64,000 nt of DNA from Pelagihabitans sp963710535 (GTDB taxonomy: Bacteria; Bacteroidota; Bacteroidia; Flavobacteriales; Flavobacteriaceae): positions 1,116,001 to 1,180,000 of the forward strand of contig CAVQAW010000003.1 in NCBI GenBank assembly GCA_963710535.1, read 5' to 3'. The notes under the pieces are model-generated. The model was not told the DNA's origin, made no database searches, and was given only the letters and a program-made list of their open reading frames with translations. The position numbers and the translations under genes are program-made. This document shows positions 27,699 to 34,812 of this stretch, piece by piece (positions within the stretch are counted from its first letter, which is position 1; every line of letters begins with the position of its first letter).

Positions 27699-29444
27699 TT
27701 ATTTATCCAAGTTTAAAAATTTTCTTGCCTGCCCGGCCCAATCGTCACGTTGTGCCCTGCCCGGAAAGGTTTCCGTCAGTGCGTCGAGCATATCGTACTC
27801 TTTTTCACCCATTTTGCTTACTTGCAAAAAGCTGAATATACCGAGTTTATTCAATGTTTTCTCCATCAATGGTCCTATCCCTTTTACCTTTTTAAGGTCA
27901 TCGGGACTATTTTTCGAAGGATCGAAAGACCCAATGCTTTTCAATAGATTAAAGGCAGGCTGCTGCGCCGAATGCCCTTCTTCGGCCAGGCCGACGGTTT
28001 CCCCTTCAGAGAGGGTGGTATGCCTTACCTTGCCGCCCTTGGCAATAGTGTACAAAGGTTTTCCTTGCTCGCGAAGTACTTTGTACCGCTCGCCCGATGA
28101 CTTCAATATCGATTTCACCTCTGCCTGAGCGATTACCGGGAAGGTTCTCGCGTACAATAAGAAAAGTACAAAAAAGAAGCCCAGTGTTCCTATAAAGATT
28201 CCGATATCCACAAAGGAGGGTGAAAACATGGTCCATGAAGAGGGAAGGTAGTCCCTGTGCAAGGAAGTCACGATGATTACAAATCGTTCGAACCACATCC
28301 CTATGTTCACTATAACGGAAATAAAGAACGAGAACATGATGCTGGTCCGTAATTTTTTGAACCACATGAACTGGGGTGAGAACACATTACAGGTCATCAT
28401 CGACCAATAGGCCCACCAATACGGGCCTGTGGCCCTGTTCAGGAATGCATATTGTTCATATTCCACGCCAGAATACCATGCCATAAAGAGCTCGGTGATG
28501 TAGGCACACCCGACGATGGACCCCGTAATCATGATCACGATGTTCATCAATTCGATATGTTGTACGGTAATATAGGCTTCCAAATGACAGACCTTTCGCA
28601 TGATAATCAACAAGGTGTTCACCATGGCAAATCCAGAGAAAACCGCCCCGGCAACGAAATACGGTGGGAAAATGGTGGTATGCCAACCAGGAATCACCGA
28701 AGTGGCAAAGTCAAAAGATACGATGGTATGCACGGATAGTACCAAGGGGGTGGCCAAACCAGCCAGCACCAATGACACTTCCTCAAATCGCTGCCAATCC
28801 TTGGCGCGACCGGTCCATCCAAAACTCAATAAACTGTATATCTTTTTCTGGAAAGGCAATACGGCCCTATCGCGTATCATGGCAAAGTCGGGCAACAGAC
28901 CCGTCCACCAGAACACCAAGGATACGGAAAGATAGGTAGAGATCGCGAACACGTCCCAAAGCAAGGGAGAGTTGAAATTCACCCAAAGGGAACCGAATTG
29001 GTTGGGTATCGGCAGTACCCAGTAGGCCAACCAAGGGCGGCCCATGTGAATGATCGGAAACAAACCTGCCTGGATCACCGAAAAGATGGTCATCGCCTCG
29101 GCAGAACGGTTGATCGCCATTCTCCATTTTTGGCGGAACAAAAGGAGTACCGCGGAAATCAGCGTACCGGCATGGCCGATCCCTACCCACCAAACGAAGT
29201 TGGTAATATCCCAAGCCCAGTTCACGGTCTTGTTCAATCCCCAAGTACCGATGCCTGTTGAAATGGTATAAATAATACAACCGACTCCCCATAGGAATGC
29301 GGCCAGGGCAATTGAGAATACTATCCACCAATGCTTATTGGCCTTTCCTTCCACCGGAAACGCTATGTCTACCGTTACATCGTGGTAGCCTTTGTCTCCA
29401 AGTACCAGGGGCTTTCTTATAGGTGCTTCGTAATGCGACGCCAT
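27699..29444 (-). CDS. actC: Alternative complex III NrfD-like membrane subunit ActC, with C-terminal HhH module
   Basis: ActC is the NrfD/PsrC-type subunit that provides the quinol site of alternative complex III. The first roughly 450 residues contain about ten membrane helices, with conserved features such as W-W-V-G-I-G-H-A-G-T near 90. The 581-residue protein is longer than a plain NrfD core: residues about 517-581 form a soluble helix-hairpin-helix-like module (L-K-K-V-K-G-I-G-P...W-A-G-Q-A-R-K). This segment is in frame and uninterrupted, and it closely resembles the C-terminal module of ribosomal protein S2 in this same window (58283-59455). ATG at 29444; 35 bases downstream of the actB stop. 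Confidence 0.92.
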   Translation of the reverse strand: MASHYEAPIRKPLVLGDKGYHDVTVDIAFPVEGKANKHWWIVFSIALAAFLWGVGCIIYTISTGIGTWGLNKTVNWAWDITNFVWWVGIGHAGTLISAVLLLFRQKWRMAINRSAEAMTIFSVIQAGLFPIIHMGRPWLAYWVLPIPNQFGSLWVNFNSPLLWDVFAISTYLSVSLVFWWTGLLPDFAMIRDRAVLPFQKKIYSLLSFGWTGRAKDWQRFEEVSLVLAGLATPLVLSVHTIVSFDFATSVIPGWHTTIFPPYFVAGAVFSGFAMVNTLLIIMRKVCHLEAYITVQHIELMNIVIMITGSIVGCAYITELFMAWYSGVEYEQYAFLNRATGPYWWAYWSMMTCNVFSPQFMWFKKLRTSIMFSFFISVIVNIGMWFERFVIIVTSLHRDYLPSSWTMFSPSFVDIGIFIGTLGFFFVLFLLYARTFPVIAQAEVKSILKSSGERYKVLREQGKPLYTIAKGGKVRHTTLSEGETVGLAEEGHSAQQPAFNLLKSIGSFDPSKNSPDDLKKVKGIGPLMEKTLNKLGIFSFLQVSKMGEKEYDMLDALTETFPGRAQRDDWAGQARKFLNLDK

Positions 29445-29479
29445 AAATATTTATTATAGTTACTTTCCTAATCTTTTGC

Positions 29480-31033
29480 TTATGCTTCGTTGGTGTTTCT
29501 CACTTTCACGTGATAAAAAACATTGGGTTTGGTGCCCACATGCTCCAATAAATGGTACATCCGTTCGCTTTTTGACAATGAGGTCACCTGGCTTTCCGGG
29601 TCGTTCACGTCACCGAAAACAATGGCACCGTTGCTACAGGCCGACGAGCACGCCGTCTGGAATTCCCCATCCTTGATCAAACGGCCATCCCTTTTGGCGT
29701 CCAAAATTGTTTTTTGGGTCTTTTGGATGCACATTGAACATTTTTCGATGACTCCTCGGGAACGTACGTTTACATCAGGGTTGACGACCATTTTACCCAA
29801 ATCATTGTTCATATGGTAATCGAACTCATCATTGTTGTTATATAAGTACCAATTGAACCTTCTCACTTTGTAAGGACAGTTGTTGGCGCAATAACGCGTG
29901 CCGACGCATCTGTTGTAGGCCATATGGTTCTGGCCTTGTCGGCTGTGCGAAGTCGCAGCTACCGGACAAACCGTTTCACAGGGCGCATGGTTGCAATGTT
30001 GGCACATCACGGGCTGAAAGGCCACCTGCGGATTGGCCGCTGGATCTTCCAATTCGCCAAAACCGCCCAATGAACCCTTTGGCCCGGAAAGGCCATCGAA
30101 TTCCTCTTTTTTAGTATCATCCTGAAGGAATGTATCTTCGGAAGAATAATATCGGTCGATACGCAACCAATGCATGTCCCGTGATTTCCTTACCTCTTCC
30201 TTGCCCACTACCGGAACGTTGTTCTCGGCATGACATGCGATTACGCAAGCCCCACAACCGGTACAGGCGTTCAGGTCGATCGACATATTGAAATGGTGGC
30301 CAATGGATCGATCGAAACTGTCCCAAAGGTCAACGGTCGTCGCGGGTACTTCCTGATGGTTCAATGAGACCATCGGCACTTCGTTCCACTCCGCGTGGTC
30401 TTTGGTGTTAAAGATTTCCAAGGTGGTTTCCTTGATAATATCGCCCCTGCCCATCAAGGTATTTTGCAATTGCATACAGGCGAACTCATGGTTACCACTC
30501 GATTTTTCTACGGTTGCAGATTGTATGCTGTTGAATCCCTGGTAAAGGGGAAAGGCATTCACCCCTGTCTGCATTTCAGACTTCATGCCCACTTTCTTGC
30601 CATATCCAAAGGCAAGTCCAATGGATCCATTCGCCTGTCCGGGCTGTATGATCACCGGCACTTTATCTATGGAAACGCCATTGACCGTTATTTTTGCATA
30701 GCTGCCATCAAGGCCGCCATTGGCCACGTTTACGTTGACCAACCCCAGTTTTTCGGCATCACTCTTTGAGATGGTCATATAATTGTCCCACGACACACGG
30801 GTGATGGGGTCCGGAAATTCCTGCAACCATGGATTGCTGGCCTGCTGGCCATCTCCCATGCCCACTTTTGAATATAAGGACAGTTCCATGCCTTCGATGC
30901 TGGATGACGCCAAGTTGCTCACCGCAGTTGCGATAGATAAGGTGTTGTTCTCCGCAGCCAAGGCTGCTTCGTTTCCTGCCTCCTTATCGATCGGTTTCTG
31001 GACATTGGTTGAGTGGATCGGCCATTCCGGCAT
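29480..31033 (-). CDS. actB: Alternative complex III ActB, C-terminal iron-sulfur part (after apparent frameshift)
   Basis: This 517-residue frame is the second half of ActB, the large periplasmic iron-sulfur subunit. It contains four cysteine clusters of the DMSO-reductase B-subunit type: C-T-G-C-G-A-C-V-I-A-C-H, C-Q-H-C-N-H-A-P-C-E-T-V-C-P, C-V-G-T-R-Y-C-A-N-N-C-P-Y and C-S-M-C-I-Q-K...C-S-S-A-C-S. It lacks any signal or natural N-terminus: the ATG at 31033 lies inside the end of the upstream frame (50-base overlap). In this family the two halves are normally one protein of about 1000-1050 residues; joining the frames by a +1 shift would give about 1050. It could only be exported if fused to the Tat signal of the first half. 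Confidence 0.9.
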   Translation of the reverse strand: MPEWPIHSTNVQKPIDKEAGNEAALAAENNTLSIATAVSNLASSSIEGMELSLYSKVGMGDGQQASNPWLQEFPDPITRVSWDNYMTISKSDAEKLGLVNVNVANGGLDGSYAKITVNGVSIDKVPVIIQPGQANGSIGLAFGYGKKVGMKSEMQTGVNAFPLYQGFNSIQSATVEKSSGNHEFACMQLQNTLMGRGDIIKETTLEIFNTKDHAEWNEVPMVSLNHQEVPATTVDLWDSFDRSIGHHFNMSIDLNACTGCGACVIACHAENNVPVVGKEEVRKSRDMHWLRIDRYYSSEDTFLQDDTKKEEFDGLSGPKGSLGGFGELEDPAANPQVAFQPVMCQHCNHAPCETVCPVAATSHSRQGQNHMAYNRCVGTRYCANNCPYKVRRFNWYLYNNNDEFDYHMNNDLGKMVVNPDVNVRSRGVIEKCSMCIQKTQKTILDAKRDGRLIKDGEFQTACSSACSNGAIVFGDVNDPESQVTSLSKSERMYHLLEHVGTKPNVFYHVKVRNTNEA

Positions 31034-32633
31034 CGGTCACCATTCCTTCGGAAGCACTAAAAACCCCTGCCTGAAGGGCCAAGTTCCAGCTTGCCCCATT
31101 GAGGATGCCCGTGCTCCAGGTATCTTTAATATAATCGTAGTATGTTTTGTCGCTTCCCATCCATTGCAACAGTGCAGTTTGAAACTGCCGTGTATCGAAC
31201 AATTGCCTGATGGTGGGCTGCATTAAACTATAATGTCCTTTTTTGATCTGTGCGTCACCCCACGATTCAAGGAAGTGATTGGCCGCTGCGGTATACTGCA
31301 CCACTTCCGCCGTTTCGTTCCAGTTGGTGGAGAACGCCACGGTAAGTCCTACCTTTTCAATGCCTTCCTTAAAATCGGCGGCATTGGGCAGCGCGTACAT
31401 GGGGTTGACACCGTCCATGATCAAGGCGCCCACTTTCCCGGCCTTCATATCGGCGATCAAGGCATTGACCGCTTTGTTGTTTCCCTGTCGCACATAGCGC
31501 GGGGATTTCGCATCGAACGCATTGCTGTTCAGCATTTCGTTGATGGCCAAAACCACTGCTTGGGCATTGACATCATCGATGCCCGAAACGACCACTGCGG
31601 CCGAGGTATTCTTGCGAATCTGTGCCACCACTTGGTCGATTGCCGTTTCTGCCTCCCCCAGTTCACCGCTTACCGTACTACCGTTCAACTTGGCATATAG
31701 TTTGGCCAAGGCGATCTTCTGCATGCTCGGCGTCAAGGGAACGCGTTTATCGGCGTTGGCGCCAGTTAGCGTCATATTCGATTCGAACTGTACATGTCGC
31801 GACATTTTGCCGTTCGTTGGCACGCGTCCTTTTGAATAACCGCTATCATAACCTCCCCCTTGCCAATCTGACAAGAAATCGGCACCGAACGAAACAATGA
31901 GTTCCGCCTTTTCAAAATCGTAATCCGCCAAGGCCCTCTCACCATACTTGGCCTCAAATGCGCTCAGGGCAGCATCCTCGGAAATGGCATCATAGGTCAC
32001 GTGGTTCACGTTGCCATACATGGCCGAGAATTCGTTGATCAAACGATCTGTGGAAGGACTCGCATAGGTCTGTGTCAAGAAGGCTATCTGTTGTTGGCTA
32101 TTTTGAAGGGAACCCAATTTCGCCTTTACCGCAGCATCAAAAGCGGCCCATTCAACGGGCTCACCATTCAACAATGGCCCTTGGATCCTGGTACTGTCGT
32201 ATAATCCCAACACGGATGCCTGAACCCTTGCATTGGCATGGCCCCCTATTTTGGCATCGGTATTGTTTTCAACTTTGATGGGCCGGCCCTCACGGGTTTT
32301 GATCAGGATACTGGCAAAATCAAAACCATTGGCGATGGTGGTCGCATAAAAGTTAGCCACCCCGGGAACGATGTTCTCCGGCGCAACAACGTAAGGTATC
32401 GATTTGATGACGGGACCTTCACATGCGGCCAAAGAGGCGGCAGCGGTGCTGAAACCCACATACTTCAAAAAATCCCTACGATTCGTATTACTGCTGGCAA
32501 GTGTTTCCTTATCGCCCAAAAACGAATCAACCGGAATCGCTTCAACAAATTCGTTCTGCTTTAGCGTCTCAACAATGGAATCGTTGGGATTTAACTCCGC
32601 TTCGTTCTTCCAATATTTCTTGTTTGATGCCAT
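30984..32633 (-). CDS. actB: Alternative complex III ActB, N-terminal molybdopterin-oxidoreductase-like part (before apparent frameshift)
   Basis: This 549-residue frame is the first half of ActB. It carries an N-terminal Tat-variant signal (N-R-R-D-F-L-K near residues 51-57, followed by an alanine-rich hydrophobic stretch ending at a cysteine) and a molybdopterin oxidoreductase-like fold. In ActB proteins this domain has lost the cofactor and is structural. The frame ends prematurely with A-D-P-L-N-Q-C-P-E-T-D-R, whereas the iron-sulfur half continues one base out of phase from 31033. The break lies within about 30984-31033. ATG at 32633 is 36 bases after the actA stop. Confidence 0.9.
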   Translation of the reverse strand: MASNKKYWKNEAELNPNDSIVETLKQNEFVEAIPVDSFLGDKETLASSNTNRRDFLKYVGFSTAAASLAACEGPVIKSIPYVVAPENIVPGVANFYATTIANGFDFASILIKTREGRPIKVENNTDAKIGGHANARVQASVLGLYDSTRIQGPLLNGEPVEWAAFDAAVKAKLGSLQNSQQQIAFLTQTYASPSTDRLINEFSAMYGNVNHVTYDAISEDAALSAFEAKYGERALADYDFEKAELIVSFGADFLSDWQGGGYDSGYSKGRVPTNGKMSRHVQFESNMTLTGANADKRVPLTPSMQKIALAKLYAKLNGSTVSGELGEAETAIDQVVAQIRKNTSAAVVVSGIDDVNAQAVVLAINEMLNSNAFDAKSPRYVRQGNNKAVNALIADMKAGKVGALIMDGVNPMYALPNAADFKEGIEKVGLTVAFSTNWNETAEVVQYTAAANHFLESWGDAQIKKGHYSLMQPTIRQLFDTRQFQTALLQWMGSDKTYYDYIKDTWSTGILNGASWNLALQAGVFSASEGMVTDAGMADPLNQCPETDR

Positions 32634-32669
32634 ACGTATATCTCTGTAATTAGCTGCTTAATGAATGGA

Positions 32670-34049
32670 TTAATAATGACACTTACCACATTCCAAACCA
32701 CCCATCTGTGCGGCGGTAAGATTGTCGACCCCATATTTTTTTGAAAGTTCGGCGTGTATTTTTTCGTAGTAGGCGTTGCCTTCTACCTTGACATTGGTCT
32801 CCCTATGGCAATTGATGCACCATCCCATGGTAAGCGGGGAATACTGATACATGATTTCCATTTCCTCGACCGGACCATGACAGGTCTGGCATTCGATGCC
32901 GGCTACCGAAACGTGCTGCGAGTGGTTGAAATAAGCGAAATCGGGCAGGTTGTGTATCCGCACCCACTCAACCGGTTGCGATTCACCGGTATATTTTTGG
33001 TTCTCTTCGTCCCAACCGACGGCCTTGTATAATTTTTTGATTTCACCTGTATAGAAATCGTTGGTATAGCCATTGGCCAAATCTTCTTGGCTGGGCCCTT
33101 CCGGATTGCCCTTATACTCGTAAATCGATTTGTGGCAGTTCATACACACGTTGAGCGACGGGATTCCCGAATGTTTGGAAACCCTTGCCGAAGAATGGCA
33201 ATATTTACATTCTATTTTGTTCGCCCCAGCATGGATCTTATGCGAATAATGTATGGGTTGGATCGGGGCATACCCTTGATCCACACCAACTTGCATCATC
33301 CAGCCGTAGGCGAAATAAGCGCTTCCCAACAAGAGGAAAATCACCGTTACCAACACCAAAAATTGATTTTGGGCGAAGGCTTTCCAAATCGGGGTACGCT
33401 TTTGGGCTGCTTCCTTTTCAAGGACCAGGCCATTGGCTTCCGCGATACGTCTCAAGGTGTTGTTGACCAGGAACAACATCATCACCAATAAGCCGAAAAT
33501 AAGTGCAAGCGCCCCCAGAATAATCTCATTGGATATGCCGGAGGAAGCGGTTGTACCTCCGGTTGGGGCTGCAGCTGCAGCCGCCGCGGCCACCGGAGCG
33601 GGTGGAGGCGCTGCCGTATAGGCCAAAATATCATCGATATCGGCATTCGACAGGGTAGGGAAAGCGGTCATTGCCGCTTTGTTGTATTCGTTATAGATTT
33701 TGTTCGCGTAAGCATCCCCGGAGGCGATCATCCCGGAACTGTTCTTGATCCATGTATAGAGCCATTCGCGATCTAAGCCCTCGCTTTCCGACAAGCGTGA
33801 TTCCACATTGGCCAGCGCGGGACCGGTCATTTTGCGATTCAATGCATGGCATGCGGCGCAGTTCTGGGTGAACAGGGTTTTTCCCTTGGCAACATCCCCA
33901 CCGGAACCGGCATCAGCGGCAACGACCGCTTCGGCTTGCACGGCAACGGCCGCATCCTGAGCAGAGATCGGATTGGAAAAGAGAAGTGCAATTAGGAGGC
34001 TTACCCCTAAAAAGCTTGAGAGGACAACACGGTACAAAACCTTTTTCAT
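32670..34049 (-). CDS. actA: Alternative complex III multihaem cytochrome ActA, six haem-binding motifs
   Basis: ActA is the multihaem c-type cytochrome of alternative complex III. The 459-residue product has a signal segment (1-30), an N-terminal cytochrome c domain with C64-A-A-C-H68 and a likely methionine ligand near M127, an alanine/proline-rich linker (149-170), two membrane helices (about 174-196 and 228-252), and a pentahaem domain with CxxCH at 281, 302, 387, 411 and 454. The usual pentahaem subunit is thus fused to an extra monohaem domain, giving six haem sites. It is the first gene of the act-cox operon, with a promoter predicted about 190 bases upstream. Confidence 0.94.
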   Translation of the reverse strand: MKKVLYRVVLSSFLGVSLLIALLFSNPISAQDAAVAVQAEAVVAADAGSGGDVAKGKTLFTQNCAACHALNRKMTGPALANVESRLSESEGLDREWLYTWIKNSSGMIASGDAYANKIYNEYNKAAMTAFPTLSNADIDDILAYTAAPPPAPVAAAAAAAAPTGGTTASSGISNEIILGALALIFGLLVMMLFLVNNTLRRIAEANGLVLEKEAAQKRTPIWKAFAQNQFLVLVTVIFLLLGSAYFAYGWMMQVGVDQGYAPIQPIHYSHKIHAGANKIECKYCHSSARVSKHSGIPSLNVCMNCHKSIYEYKGNPEGPSQEDLANGYTNDFYTGEIKKLYKAVGWDEENQKYTGESQPVEWVRIHNLPDFAYFNHSQHVSVAGIECQTCHGPVEEMEIMYQYSPLTMGWCINCHRETNVKVEGNAYYEKIHAELSKKYGVDNLTAAQMGGLECGKCHY

Positions 34050-34237
34050 GTGTTTATATCATTATTTTCGACGATCGGGAAAATTCCAAAAAAAACGGAA
34101 GTAGCTGCCTTACAACTTGGTATGACAAACTTCGCAACTACTGGATTCTCCCATGAATCGTTTCTGTCTCGGTTTTGGCACGATTTTTTAGGGTCTTTGC
34201 GGATTGAAAGACACTTTATAGGTGCCGAAATTGTTGC

Positions 34238-34268
34238 CAAAAATACGACATAGACTTTATTTGGGAAA
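34238..34268 (-). promoter_or_regulatory. Candidate promoter of the act-cox operon
   Basis: TATTTTTG (34238-34245, minus strand) matches TAnnTTTG; TTTC (34265-34268), 19 bases upstream, is one mismatch from the -33 TTTG. The distance to the actA ATG is about 190 bases. Confidence 0.42.
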
Positions 34269-34345
34269 TGTTAAGGGATTGATAATTTATAATTTATAAT
34301 TATTCTAAATAATGATTTTTTACGACGGGTTGTTCCTTAAAAATT

Positions 34346-34353
34346 TACTTTTG
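34346..34353 (+). promoter_or_regulatory. -7 promoter box of the SPOR-domain gene
   Basis: TACTTTTG matches TAnnTTTG exactly and lies 30 bases before the ATG at 34384, downstream of an AT-rich stretch that could act as an UP element. The -33 box is poor. Confidence 0.45.
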
Positions 34354-34383
34354 CAACAACGACTTGAAACTTAAGTTTGTAAA

Positions 34384-34758
34384 ATGATGAAAGCAATTTT
34401 TATTCTAATGTTCATGACCTTCGGCCTTGGTTCGGCAATGGCTCAAAAAGGCCAGATCAAGATTGAACAAGACCAGAAAATCAACATCTTGCTGGATGCC
34501 TACAAATCGTTGAACGAGAATGCCGATTATTTCAGGATTCAGGTCGGCTTCGGATCTTTTGACAAGGCACAAAAAATAAAATCGGAAGTTGAGATCGACT
34601 TCCCGGACTTGCCTTCGAAAATAGATTTTGATTCCCCTACCTACCGCGTTCGACTGGGACAGTTCAAAAACAGATTGGAAGCGGAAAGAAAATACAATGA
34701 GGTAAGGCAGAAATATCCTGATGCCATGCTCCTAAAACCAAAAAAATCGACCAATTAA
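34384..34758 (+). CDS. Exported SPOR-domain protein
   Basis: The 124-residue product has a Sec signal peptide (MMKAIFILMFMTFGLGSAMAQ) and a C-terminal SPOR domain (about 45-120) with F-R-I-Q-V-G-F-G-S-F and Y-R-V-R-L-G-Q-F-K, the two strands typical of this peptidoglycan-binding fold. SPOR domains bind glycan strands stripped of stem peptides, often at division sites, so it is likely a periplasmic cell-wall-associated protein. The start could be the first or second of two adjacent ATG codons. The gene is transcribed away from actA and convergent with infB; its stop codon lies in the loop of the downstream terminator hairpin. Confidence 0.83.
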   Translation: MMKAIFILMFMTFGLGSAMAQKGQIKIEQDQKINILLDAYKSLNENADYFRIQVGFGSFDKAQKIKSEVEIDFPDLPSKIDFDSPTYRVRLGQFKNRLEAERKYNEVRQKYPDAMLLKPKKSTN

Positions 34759-34771
34759 GTCGATTTTTTTT
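34741..34771. terminator. Bidirectional terminator between the SPOR gene and infB
   Basis: AAAAAATCGAC (34741-34751) pairs with GTCGATTTTTT (34759-34769) around a 7-base loop; poly-T follows on the plus strand and the A-run gives poly-T on the minus strand. The TAA stop of the SPOR gene (34756-34758) is in the loop. Confidence 0.8.
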
Positions 34772-34812
34772 GATTATATAGAGACGCGGGGCAACCCTGT
34801 CAAAGAAATCCA

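Larger units (their letters stand above)
34050..34383. other. Divergent intergenic region between actA and the SPOR-domain gene
   Basis: The 334-base region holds two promoter-like elements facing outwards: the act operon promoter (34238-34268, minus) and the SPOR gene promoter (34346-34353, plus). Between them, 34270-34320 is strongly AT-rich with repeated AATTTATA. The stretch 34050-34237 would be an unusually long leader for actA; I saw no gene or clear structure in it. Confidence 0.5.

Noticed and set aside
30984..31033. Programmed +1 frameshifting as explanation for actB
   Set aside because: No slippery run, rare-codon stop context or stimulatory structure was seen at the junction; mutation or assembly error is simpler.
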